A stretch of DNA of 64,000 nucleotides from Acholoe squamosa (GCA_949317995.1 OX439038.1:32944613-33008612), one strand, 5' to 3'; positions 49,258-58,468 are shown, counted from the stretch's first letter. Made by a program: numbers and translations. Notes: a model not told the origin generated them from the sequence alone.

Positions 49258-50068
49258 CAGGGATATTGCCAGGGCTGCGCCCTGCGCCATAGGTGCATTA
49301 ATATCTAAAATGGTGCATTAAGTGCACCATATTATGCGCCATTTGGCACATCCCTCTTCCTCTGATATAGGGCTTTCAAAAATTGAAAGAATTTTTTAAA
49401 AATTCCTATTAGAACCAGAGTTATTGACCAAAGTGTCCGCTGATTAAACTAAATTTTTTGGGTCCAAAATCATAATGAAATTTCTTCAAATTCATAGCTA
49501 AAAGCGCAATTATGCATAGTTTACATATACACAACATTTACTGGAGTAAGTATGACCATTTCACTCCCCACACTAGTGGGGCCACACCTAATTTTTTTTC
49601 TTTTGTGTTATTGACCCATTAAGATAACATTGGTGGTTTAATTTGACTAGGATCAGACTCATCTGTACAGTTTATTAATAGCATTTTGTATTGTAAAACC
49701 TCAACTATAAGTCGACCCTCCCCCCAACTCAGGAGAAAAATTTGACTGATATGAAATCATAATGTAAAAAAGCAAAAGCACACCTATAAGTCGACCCCTC
49801 AACTTGAAGATTTTTTTGAGTCCCAGATCCTTACCCAAAACCCATTTTCCAACCTTTACGATGAATTTGGACCTCTTTTTGTGTTGGGACCTTCATGTGA
49901 GGGCATGGAGGTGCAAAATAATTTCATTGGGAGTCCATGAGGAGAAATCTCCTTCGATACTAACAGTTGTCATCCTTACTTCATGGCCCATTATGTCTCT
50001 AAATGGCGCATCAATCTCTCCAGAAGTGCGCCATTGGCTCATTGGCAAAAATCCTGGCAATATCCCTG
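49258..50068. mobile_element. 811-bp TA-flanked MITE with CAGGGATATTGCCAGG ends
   Basis: The 16-bp left end CAGGGATATTGCCAGG is mirrored exactly by CCTGGCAATATCCCTG at 50053-50068. TA lies outside both ends (49256-49257, 50069-50070). Sub-terminal CTGCGCCATAGGTGCATTA-like sequence is also repeated in inverted form. The interior holds paired TATAAGTCGACCC words (about 49707 and 49787), probably an older nested element. No transposase. Confidence 0.8.
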
Positions 50069-50359
50069 TAGTACACAGCATTTTGGCAGTTTTTGGATGG
50101 AGACCTCCTGTCCTGCACAACGTAAAATGGGCTGAAGAGACCAGGGTCTCTCAGCCCAATAAACACTGATAACAACCAGCATGATGTGTACCAGGTGTTA
50201 CATTTAGTACCTAAAACAGGTCAGAGCCAAAAGGACAGATGCGTCGTTACACCTTTATATTTGATATTTCTCTTGTTCCGTATCTGTCCTACCTACATGC
50301 ATCAAATCTTCTTTGTTTATCACTTAACCTGACACGTCCCATTTTGTAACCTACGTGGA

Positions 50360-50505
50360 ACCAGACCGTTAATGCATAGATGGGTCAGCTGGGATAGATT
50401 TTAGACCAATGAAAGCATTCTATTTATTCACTGCAGATTTTTTACAGTGAAAATGCTTTCCCTCTTGACAGCTTATCTCACCAGTACCAGGTCAAGCAAT
50501 GTCAA
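50360..50505 (+). repeat. CCAAT/GATA-like interspersed repeat, copy 5
   Basis: GACCAATGAAAGCATTC, TATTCACTGCAG and CAGCTTATCTCACCAGTACC place it in the family. An inverted fragment (TGATAACAACCAGCATGATG, ACCAGGTGTTACAT) lies just to the left at 50165-50215. Confidence 0.5.
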
Positions 50506-50534
50506 GCCGCAAAGAGGGACCCTCTAGTCGCCGG

Positions 50535-50925
50535 GGGGGGGGGGGGGGGGCACTGGGCCTTGGTTTGGGTACCAACTGTGGTCCCGACCCAGCAGAGTGG
50601 TGGCTGTTGAAGCGCAGCGACGGGAAAAAAGGGGGGCTGTTCATTGAATTGCATTTGATATTAGGGGGCTGTTAATAACTGTTATAACTTGCATGGTAAC
50701 TTGAATATTCCTTGTATTCACAGGGCTGTTTATTTCCCGAGTATTATTGTCAAAGGACTTTAATTTACATGGAAAAGGTCCTCAAAAAGGGGGGGGGCTG
50801 TTATCAGACTTCTTTTAAAAGGGGGGCTGTAAAAAGTGAGCTGTACTTTAAGTGGCTGTAAAATGGCCAAAAAAGGGGGCTGTAGTTTCGCAGTTGGTAC
50901 TACTAATCAAAGACTCTAGTCAGGG
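50535..50925 (-). mobile_element. MITE with AAAAAGGGGGG repeats, copy 2
   Basis: Inverted-orientation copy of 21063-21459: GGGTACCAACTGTGGTCCCG on the left and TTTCGCAGTTGGTAC with AATCAAAGA on the right. Internal AAAAAGGGGGGCTGT blocks are repeated. The left G-run is expanded to 20. Confidence 0.75.
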
Positions 50926-50994
50926 ATACTAGTAGCGAGGTTCATGTTGGGTGGCATGTGTGTACAGGGGGGGGGGGGGTCTCTTATGATAGGA

Positions 50995-51190
50995 GAGGGA
51001 GTGAGTAATAGATGTTTAACGCCATTTCGACAGCTAAGGTCATATTCATGGCGAGAACGACATTACACAATATCACAGAGGAATGTGTCAGTGCCTGCGC
51101 ATATGTGCACCACACACATCCTGAGGGGATAGGAAAGATGAGAAGTAGACCCTTTTAAGTGGGCTAGGGAAGCCCACTCTTATGATAGGA
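50995..51190 (+). repeat. Interspersed repeat, copy 2 of the 1866-2110 family
   Basis: Has GTTTAACGCCATTTCGACAG, CATGGCGAGA, GCATATGTGCACCA and the AAGTGGGCTAGGGAAGCCC tail in the same order as copy 1, but no TG expansion. Confidence 0.65.
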
Positions 51191-51199
51191 AATTTTCAG

Positions 51200-52990
51200 G
51201 AATGTCACAGCAGATTCTAGCAGATTCTCTACTTGGTAATATCCATGCATCTAAAGTTCATTCTCAAAACCATGAGTTTCCCGGGGGAATATTGCTTTTA
51301 GAGATAAGAAGAACAATGGTTTCTGTTGATAGTGACACATTTTCAGTTAGTGTAACAGGTGTGTGGTGGAGGTTGGGCTGGGTGCCGGTGGGTTGACAGC
51401 TCTTTTTGTGGCTGGATCCCTAGTATAATTACTAGGAGTTATTTGTTTGTGTGGTGAGCGGCACTCTTGCGTTTAGGAGACTGTGGGAGGGGGTTGAAAC
51501 CAATGAAGCCACTATGTACAGCTTTATTATAGGACTGTAACGTGTTCACTGCAGCGCCATGACAGTGGTAGGAGATGTGGAAAACACACAGCAACTTGGC
51601 AATAAGCTGTATCATGTATGAAATGCTTTACATCTGACCTAAATATTTATCAAATTGTATAAACCTGAAAATCGCAGAATGTTATCAACACAAGTTGTTA
51701 GATTGGAATTGTTGAATGTATTTTTCCTGGTCAAATTTGTATTCATGTGAATGTAGTTCAAATCAATTTCCTTCTAGTATCTATATCATAGAGTATGAGT
51801 ACAATGTTTCCTGACATTATATCTATAATGTTTTTGCTGTATGAGCCTTCTGAAAATGCTCCAGTGGCTATGAGCAAAAGGTGTCAATTTTAGGGCAAAC
51901 CTTCACCTATGAAAACTGTCATCCTGTAACAAGTTTCCAATGGATCTTAACGGGACTTATACTGATGGATTTCAAACTTGTCAGGCTTTCTAATGAATAG
52001 TGTTTTAACTACCTGTGTTAGGTTTTGAAACATAGCTGGGGTACCTACTTATAGGATGTTCCTAACATCATCAGTTTTTTTTGTTTTTTTTTAAATGGGG
52101 CCGGAGAGTGGGGGAAAAACGATAATGAAGGGAGTCGGGATTTTTATCTAGCAAGATCCACGAATGGAAAAAAGCAAGTTGGTTTATGATTTGGGGGGGG
52201 GGGGGCTAAATGGCTGCCTACACAATTCATAGGCAACAGCTATGGCTGTACTTTCCAGGAGAAGATAATTTTCAGGAAACCATGATACAGTATGTTAACA
52301 CTCGATGAGCTTCGCATTGAAATGTGATCCACACCCACCTTGCAACATCACCTGTATGTATGTGTAGGTATCATTACACGGAATTCCTGACATGGGGAAT
52401 ATCACAAATGCCATGCAAAAAAAAAATGTGTTGTACATCCACGTGCTTAAATGTTTGCAATAAGCCCCTACAACTGCGATAAAATCTATGTCTGTAAGGT
52501 ATGATACAGTTACAGTGTGCTGATATTGGGTGAGTTGGGGGATGGGGGAGGGACGTGCGGGCAGGTGCAAAGAAGGAGCAGTGAGAGCTAGAGGCAGCAT
52601 ACATAAATATCAGTGGGCGGTGGTGACAGCAGGCTACTTTATTACAGGTACACACAGGCAATCATATGTAATACCAGACACCTGTGGGAACCTACACCAC
52701 CAATATCTAGTTCTATACCTGTGATGCTCAACTGTTGAGGCCAATGGCAAAGTAATTTAAGCATTGTAGGGCAATTACCCGGTAGCACTATTATTAGACT
52801 AACGGTGCTACCTTGAAATGCGCCTGCTGTTGCGCTTTCATTAACTTTCTTTTTAATTGTCATCATCCTTTATCACTCTTTATTCACATTCTTTTGTAAT
52901 ATGTTTTAAACTGCTCTCATGAATAATAGCATAGGGGCAATTTGCAAGTCATTTACTTTGACTGAGGAATGAATATATATATATATATGC
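51200..52990. other. Non-coding stretch before the retrotransposon pair
   Basis: No exon or repeat boundary was recognised except a G-run at 52190-52204. It ends in a (TA)n tract at about 52974-52988, which is the insertion context of the next element. Confidence 0.4.
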
Positions 52991-52995
52991 AACTG

Positions 52996-53011
52996 TATAC
53001 ACTCGTGTATA
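52996..53011. promoter_or_regulatory. Putative recombinase core site in A1
   Basis: TATACAC and GTGTATA form perfect 7-bp arms around a 2-bp centre (TC). The same arms recur in A2 (57377-57392) and, with a CC/GG centre, in both A repeats of the other subfamily (58309-58324, 62570-62585). Conservation across diverged elements next to the junction suggests recombinase binding. Confidence 0.5.
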
Positions 53012-53106
53012 TTTATATAATTATTCGCGAACGGTTAGGGACTACTTGCAGCGCGCATTGGTATCTATGATGTCATAGCATGACGTCATGGTCAACACTC
53101 CTCCAG

Positions 53107-53113
53107 TATATAA
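53107..53113 (+). promoter_or_regulatory. TATA box in A1
   Basis: TATATAA lies 119 bp upstream of the gag ATG, and an identical copy is in A2 (57488-57494). The other element has TATATAA at the matching place in its A repeats. It probably drives the genomic transcript. Confidence 0.55.
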
Positions 53114-53162
53114 GGAGAAGTTTCAAGGTAACGGTCAATTGGATTGATTCACCTGTACAGGT

Positions 53163-53180
53163 AACACCACGCTGGGTGTT
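53163..53180 (+). promoter_or_regulatory. 5' leader hairpin with conserved CACCACGCTGGGTG
   Basis: AACACC pairs with GGTGTT around loop ACGCTG. Element B has the same 14-nt core with a longer, different outer stem (GGCAC/GTGCC). Its position between the TATA box and gag suggests a leader RNA structure, for example for packaging or translation. Confidence 0.4.
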
Positions 53181-53231
53181 TCCTTGATTTTTAACGGTTT
53201 TTCTTGGTTGATACTTGATTTTTGGATCAAG

Positions 53232-54257
53232 ATGGGGAGGAAATCAACTAGAAGTGCTACTTCTTCTAAAAAATCGGCCAAATCGGCGAAGAAAACGGTG
53301 GAATCGGCCAATTTAGGACTTTCGAGTGAGTTGGATTCGTCTTGTGTGGATCGGAGATCTACATCGCCCCACCATGCTAAGGGGTTGGAAGACAATCGGT
53401 TCACTGACCAGACGGAGAGGCTGGAGTCGTTAGAGGATGAACTATGCAATATCAAAGGCTTGCTACAGGATTTGGTTGCTGGAAGGGACGGAAAAGACAA
53501 GACGAAACCTACGGAGGGGGCGTGGCATGATACACGTGCGAATGTTTGTAAACGACCTGTGACGTCATCGCATCAAGTGCGCAGCCGCGTATCCAGGCAG
53601 CGGTCTCCCAGCGTCCTTAGTGACGGTTCGAAATGGGACGAAGTCGTGCATCGTGGTCGTCGTCGGAGATCAAAATCATCTTTCTCTACTCGTCACAGAC
53701 CTCGGTCGTCTTCAGGAGGGTCGTCAATAGATTCCTCTACATCCAGGCTTCACACCAATACCAAATGTGGTGAGTTTGATCATGAAATGTATGTAAAAAA
53801 ACGGGAAAAGATCGATACCGTTGAGAAGTTGATGTTGGTCAACTTGAATTTTGTCTTAGACTATTACAAGGACAGCAGAGATGTAGAAGGCATGTTAAAA
53901 CATCTCCAAGTTCTGGTTGAAAAGGCTGGTACTAGAATGTATACGGTAGCAGCTCTAGTGGCATATGATAAATCAGTTAGGACCAGGGCAAATAATGATG
54001 GGATAGAAGCTTTTGGTGTTATAGACAATTCGGATATTCTCCGTCACTTGTCCTATGATGGGACAGTTCAGGCCCAAAGGGCTTATTCAACCAAACCAAA
54101 AAATTCTGTTAAACCTAGGGTCTCTACGAACTCATGCTATGCATTTAACAGGGCAGAGGGTTGCTCTAGGGACCCATGTAAATATAGGCATGTGTGCAGC
54201 TCGTGCACTAAAGCAGGCCATAATAAGTTAGATTGTCATGTTAGCAAGTCTGATTAG
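53232..54257 (+). CDS. gag: Element A Gag-like protein
   Basis: This 341-residue protein starts MGRKSTRSA, the same start as in element B (MGRKGTTSG). Open sequence extends 16 codons upstream but without an ATG. The N-terminal half is Ser/Arg/Lys-rich and probably disordered. The middle has a conserved helical segment with KREKIDTVEKLMLVN and a conserved ILRHLSYDGTVQAQ motif. The C terminus has two zinc motifs: Cx8Cx4Cx3H (residues 302-320) followed at once by a Cx2Cx4Hx4C knuckle (322-335). These identify a nucleic-acid-binding structural protein expected to package element RNA in a particle. It ends in UAG (54255-54257), and the same frame stays open into pol. It is intact, while the two downstream genes are broken. 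Confidence 0.85.
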   Translation: MGRKSTRSATSSKKSAKSAKKTVESANLGLSSELDSSCVDRRSTSPHHAKGLEDNRFTDQTERLESLEDELCNIKGLLQDLVAGRDGKDKTKPTEGAWHDTRANVCKRPVTSSHQVRSRVSRQRSPSVLSDGSKWDEVVHRGRRRRSKSSFSTRHRPRSSSGGSSIDSSTSRLHTNTKCGEFDHEMYVKKREKIDTVEKLMLVNLNFVLDYYKDSRDVEGMLKHLQVLVEKAGTRMYTVAALVAYDKSVRTRANNDGIEAFGVIDNSDILRHLSYDGTVQAQRAYSTKPKNSVKPRVSTNSCYAFNRAEGCSRDPCKYRHVCSSCTKAGHNKLDCHVSKSD

Positions 54258-54334
54258 GATTTTGCAGGTGAGCTGGGTCCTATATGTGACAGTGTATCGA
54301 TGTCAAAGTCACGTATAGTAGGTTTGGTAGACCC
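54255..54334 (+). promoter_or_regulatory. Putative UAG readthrough signal (element A)
   Basis: The gag stop UAG is followed by 14 sense codons in the same frame up to the first pol ATG (54300). A predicted stem follows. GGGTC (54275-54279) pairs with GACCC (54330-54334). Directly adjoining, CTATATGTGAC (54280-54290) pairs with GTCACGTATAG (54308-54318) over 11 positions, one of them U-G. An 11-nt bulge lies between the two helices on the 3' side, and the loop is 17 nt. Element B has the same geometry with compensatory pair changes. Reinitiation at 54300 is the alternative. Confidence 0.55.
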
Positions 54335-56341
54335 TAGTTCGCCCCCACCCGCTGCTCCAGCTCGGGGTGTTGGTGTTTTTGAGGCTGGAGAAGTAGATTT
54401 GGTCTCTCTGGATTATATCAGAGAAAGCTCAGGTGCCTATAGTCCTTATGTGGAATGTGTAGCAAATCTACAATTAAATGTTGAAGATGATATTAATATA
54501 TCGTATGGTGGCCCAGTACAGGGCATGGTTAGACCATTTTTTACTGTCGCTATTGAAAATTTACCTAGCATCGAAGTGTATGATAGCTGTATAAATGGTG
54601 TATGCGATTGTGTTCATTATATCAATGGGAAAAATTCCCAAATTTTATCTTGCAGAGTTGCCTCCTTCTTAACTCAGAAAGGTATTATTAATGTAAATGA
54701 CAAGGAGGCGCTATTCTTATGGCAAGGTTTTGTTGAGGGGTTCAGAATAGTGGATCCTGACTGCAATACTTCTTATGATTGCAGAAATTATAAGTCAATC
54801 CTCGAGGGAAAATTCTATAATGAGTACTGTGGTATATTGTTAGATGAACTAGAAGCTGGTCTAGTCTCTAAGAGTGTAGATAAACCCCGTTGTATCCATG
54901 CCCTAGGTGGTGTAGAAAAATCAAATGGCAAGTTAAGACCCATAACTGACTGTAGTATGCCTGATAAAATATCTATCAATAATTTTATGGATACTACTAG
55001 CTCGACATTCTCTTATAATAATATTAGCACGGTGACTGCTCAATTGAATAAGAACGATTTCATGAGTGTGGTAGATTTAAAGTCAGCGTATAGGTCTATA
55101 AATGTGTATGCACCTCACACGACCATGCAAGGTTTCAGATGGAATTTTGGGCATGGAGAGGGTTATTATGTGAGCAACAGGTTAACTTTTGGCCTGAAAT
55201 GTGCCCCGTATATTTTTAATAAAATCTCTGATTTTATTGTGGAGGTGGCAAAATTCTACGGTGTAGAAAAAATTGTAAATTATCTGGACGACTTTATCAT
55301 AATTGCTGATACTTATGATGAGTGTCTTAGACAAAGGATTTTTTAATGGAGTGTATGGCGTACATGGGTTTTGTAGTATCCAAAGAAAAGGTGACCGACC
55401 CATCTCAAGTTTGTAAATTCTTAGGCATTAACATAGATTCAGTTAAGTTGGAACTGTCTTTGCCTATTGAAAAGGTTGAAAAAATGGAAAATCTCTTATT
55501 GGATAATGTTAATAAGAAATTTATTTCTAAAAAGAACTTAGAGAGGATAGGTGGTTACATGTCGTTCTGCTCACAGGTGGTTAAGGGTGGTAGAACGTTC
55601 AGCAGGAGAGTCTTCTATTTGTGTGCTCGAGCTAAGCCTAGGGGCTATATAAGGGTTTCTGAATGTACCAGACGTGACCTTCAGTGGTGGTTGGATTTTT
55701 GTAGAGTTTTTAACTGTAGGAGGTTAATTCTAAATGATGGTATTGATACACCTATGTACTCAGACTCTTCCATGAAAGGCTTCGGGGCTTGGATGGATAA
55801 AGATTATTTATATGGTGACTGGACATCTTACGATAAATTCAGTCTAGGTAGTGGTCATTTTACACAACCTCCAATACTAGACAATTTGAGAAATCACCAT
55901 AGAAATATAAATGTATACGAGTTGTATCCCCTTCTTATGGGACTTAGACGTTGGATATCTAGCTGTAAAGATAAAAGAATACACTGTATTACTGATAATA
56001 TGCAAGTTCTAGCTATGATTAATACCGATAGGTCAAAAAATAAGCTTTGTATGGAATGGCTTAGAGAAATTTTTTGGCTTTGTTTCATCAATAATGTGGA
56101 GGTGTATGCAACCTATATTAAGTCAGAAGACAATGTCCTGGCCGACCATCTTTCTAGACTTGCTTACAAGGGTGTTCTAGACAAATGTATAACTTCTCTC
56201 CATGAAAATGAAATGTGCTGCTTTAATTCCAGAATGGAAAAGGTTACAAAAAAGAAAAAAGTGTCTTTTAGCGAAGGGTGTGTCAGAGAACACGAGGAGA
56301 GCAAGGAAACAACAACTCAACAGGTACAAAAAATTTTGTAA
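54300..56341 (+). pseudogene. pol: Element A Pol: reverse transcriptase-RNase H, frameshifted
   Basis: The first part (54300-55346) carries the reverse transcriptase fingers and palm: KLRPITDCSMP, motif A VVDLKSAYRSI (catalytic Asp near residue 259) and the YLDD box at residues 328-331. A run of six T at 55339-55344 then shifts the frame into a TAA. The rest (about 55346-56341, -1 frame) continues exactly where element B continues. It holds the connection and an RNase H domain with YSDSSMKGFGAW, VYELYP, CITDN and NVLADHLSRL acidic/His motifs. The most likely cause is loss of one T in the run. A slip of the ribosome on the T run is possible but would be odd inside this domain. The gene ends 140 nt inside the recombinase gene, which is in another frame. 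There is no protease or integrase domain. Confidence 0.85.
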
Positions 56342-57155
56342 TAAATTTAATTTACCTAAATTTCCTTGTTCTCCCTCACAGGCTGCTACATATGCAGTAT
56401 ATTTATCTAGTTATATGAAACCTTCTTCTGTAAGAAATTATTTATCATCCATTTGGTATCATTAAAAAATTAATGGTGGCTTAGACCATAGCGGTAATTT
56501 CATGCTAAAAAAGGTGTTGGTTGGTATTGAGAGAAATTATTCTGTTCCTTCTAGGGTTACTCACCCATTGAGTCCGAAGGAAATGTTATGTATTAGATCT
56601 TATTTGGATCTCTCCAACAGGGCTGACTTGAAATTTTGGTTAGCTATTCTCTTATGTTACAGAGGTGTCCTCAGGGTAGGACATGTGGTATCTTCTCCAC
56701 ATACACTAAGGGTAGGTGATGTTAAAGTATGTAAAAGTTATGCTAGTCTTCGCATTAGAACTTCTAAAACGGACCAGCTTGGTTGCCATTCTTTTAATGT
56801 GTATTTATGTAGGGATGATACCTCACTGTTATGTCCTTGTAAGGACCTAGGAAAATTGTGCACAGGTAGGGGTGGAAGTGAGTTATTATTCAAAATTAAT
56901 GGTGTTCCTCTACAGTACCAATATATTAATTCGAGGTTGAAATCTCTATCTATACGTGCTGGTATCAAAGGTTCAGTCTCCACTCATTCACTTAGGCATG
57001 GTGGTGCTACTATGTTAAAGGATGCAGGACTTAGTGTAGATTCTATTAAAAAGAAGGTAAATTGGAAATCTAATTCTGTTTTTACATATTTACATAATCA
57101 TAAAAATGAACTTTTGGAATTAGATAGACTTTGCCAATCTCAATTGCATTGTTGA
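56202..57155 (+). pseudogene. Element A tyrosine recombinase, nonsense codon
   Basis: The 954-nt frame would encode 317 residues but is broken by TAA at 56463-56465, after residue 87, where element B has Gln. Before the break it holds the N-terminal SAM-like DNA-binding part (YKKFCNKF, PCSPSQAATYAVYLS). After the break come the catalytic parts: box I Arg in CYRGVLRVGHV, the HSLRHGG motif (H262 and R265), the WKSN segment and the nucleophile Tyr near residue 296 in TYLHN. The R-HxxR-W-Y set is that of phage-integrase-type recombinases that insert circular element DNA. The start ATG at 56202 lies inside pol, in the +1 frame relative to it, exactly as in element B. Confidence 0.85.
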
Positions 57156-57200
57156 TTGGTATGTGTTTTCACATGTGTTTGGCATGTTTTTATGTGTTTT

Positions 57201-57366
57201 GGCATGTATGGTGCTGATAGCCCCAAGGTCAGTAACCCACCAAACTCATGTGTCTGTGATATGATCATTTATTATACTACTTCTCGTATATTATTACTAC
57301 TGTATATATCAACATTATTAGTATCGTTATTACCGGTATTTATTATTCCCTGGCAGCGAAAGAACT
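57201..57366 (+). repeat. Element A repeat B1
   Basis: A 166-bp copy of B2, beginning GGCATGTATGGTGCTGATAG and ending GCGAAAGAACT. It follows the recombinase stop by 45 bp and joins A2 through TATGG. Confidence 0.9.
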
Positions 57367-57371
57367 TATGG

Positions 57372-57575
57372 AACTATATACACTCGTGTATATTTATATA
57401 ATTATTCGCGAACGGTTAGGGACTACTTGCAGCGCGCATTGGTATCTATGATGTCATAGCATGACGTCATGGTCAACACTCCTCCAGTATATAAGGAGAA
57501 GTTTCAAGGTAACAGTCAATTGGATTGATTCACCTGTACAGGTAACACCACGCTGGGTGTTTCCTTGATTTTTAA
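57372..57575 (+). repeat. Element A repeat A2
   Basis: Differs from A1 by two substitutions. It includes a second TATA box (57488-57494), the palindrome (57377-57392) and the leader hairpin. It is followed by an AT-rich 118-bp spacer with TTATTACTA repeats and AATAAA. Confidence 0.9.
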
Positions 57576-57687
57576 ATTTTTACTACTGTTATTACTATTG
57601 TTATTACTATTGTTATTACTATACTACTGTTATTATATTATGCATTTTACTGACTATGCTTTGTCAACTAATTGTTATAGTTGTTTT

Positions 57688-57693
57688 AATAAA
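57688..57693 (+). terminator. Poly(A) signal AATAAA of element A
   Basis: AATAAA directly precedes B2 (GGCATGTA). Element B has AATAAA at the same place directly before its B2, so B2 or its start would be the transcript 3' end. Confidence 0.5.
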
Positions 57694-57859
57694 GGCATGT
57701 ATGGTGCTGATAGCCCCAAGGTCAGTAACCCACCAAACTCATGTGTCTGTGATATGATCATTTATTATACTACTTCTCGTATATTATTACTACTGTATAT
57801 ATCAACATTATTATTATCGTTATTACCGGTATTTATTATTCCCTGGCAGCGAAAGAACT
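57694..57859 (+). repeat. Element A repeat B2 (3' end)
   Basis: Matches B1 apart from a single substitution noted near its right end. It ends GCGAAAGAACT at the (TA)n junction (57860-57876) shared with element B. Confidence 0.9.
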
Positions 57860-57873
57860 ATATATATATATAT

Positions 57874-58010
57874 ATAAGTTAATCATGTTCGTTGGGAATA
57901 ATAATAACAAATATTATAATAAATATTATATCAATATTACAAATGGAATAAGGAAGGAGACAGTGGGTTTGGTGAGAATTGACTTGGTCAATATCAATTC
58001 TGTACATGCC
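57874..58010 (-). repeat. Element B repeat B2 (3' end)
   Basis: A 137-bp copy of B1. On the minus strand it starts GGCATGTACAGAATTG and ends GATTAACTTAT within the (TA)n junction. It shares the initial GGCATGTA with the B repeats of element A. Confidence 0.9.
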
Positions 58011-58016
58011 TTTATT
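58011..58016 (-). terminator. Poly(A) signal AATAAA of element B
   Basis: Minus-strand AATAAA immediately before B2, the same position as in element A. The preceding spacer is AT-rich, with TATAACAATA-type repeats. Confidence 0.5.
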
Positions 58017-58127
58017 AAGACAATAATTTGAATAAATACATAAATACAATATAACAATATAAATACAATATAACAGTAAAATACAATATAACAATGTAAT
58101 ACAATATATACAAGATAAGATTTAAAA

Positions 58128-58334
58128 GTTAAAATTTCCGGCACCACCCAGCGTGGTGTGTGCCGCTATGAGAAAACTCGCCAACTGACGGTTAATTTGG
58201 ATCCCGCAGTTTATATAGGTGCTGGATGTTTACGGTGACGTCACACATACCAATGCGCGCCCCTGGAGGAAAAGTAGGTCCAGCCACTGCACATATTAAT
58301 TATAAATATATACACGGGTGTATATAGTCCCATA
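58128..58334 (-). repeat. Element B repeat A2
   Basis: A 207-bp copy of A1, with the palindrome TATACAC-GG-GTGTATA (58309-58324) and a TATA box (58211-58217, minus strand). It overlaps B1 by 3 bp at the junction. Confidence 0.9.
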
Positions 58335-58468
58335 AGTTAATCATGTTCGTTGGGAATAATAATAACAAATATTATAATAAATATTATATCAATATTACAA
58401 ATGGAATAAGGAAGGAGACAGTGGGTTTGGTGAGAATTGACTTGGTCAATATCAATTCTGTACATGCC
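58332..58468 (-). repeat. Element B repeat B1
   Basis: A 137-bp copy of B2 located 36 bp past the recombinase stop. It joins A2 through TTATGGGACT, almost the same junction as in element A (TTATGGAACT). Confidence 0.9.

Larger units (their letters stand above)
52991..53194 (+). repeat. Element A terminal repeat A1
   Basis: This 204-bp copy is nearly identical to A2. It contains the palindrome TATACACTCGTGTATA (52996-53011), a TATA box (53107-53113) and a hairpin with loop ACGCTG (53163-53180). It ends 37 bp before the gag ATG. Confidence 0.9.
52991..57859 (+). mobile_element. Element A: Ngaro-like tyrosine-recombinase retrotransposon, damaged
   Basis: The order is A1 repeat (52991-53194), gag, pol, recombinase, B1 (57201-57366), A2 (57372-57575), B2 (57694-57859). 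This split-direct-repeat arrangement, a reverse transcriptase with RNase H, a tyrosine recombinase, and no methyltransferase, protease or DDE integrase place it in the Ngaro group of DIRS-like elements. A1 and A2 differ at two positions in 204 bp, so the insertion is young. Even so, pol carries a frameshift and the recombinase a nonsense codon. It is bounded on both sides by (TA)n rather than by a target duplication, as expected for recombinase-mediated insertion. Its 3' end abuts element B, which lies in the opposite orientation. Confidence 0.9.

Noticed and set aside
49804-50169. Plus-strand open frame of 121 codons
   Set aside because: It lies across the right end of a TA-flanked MITE and its flank, so it is not a gene.
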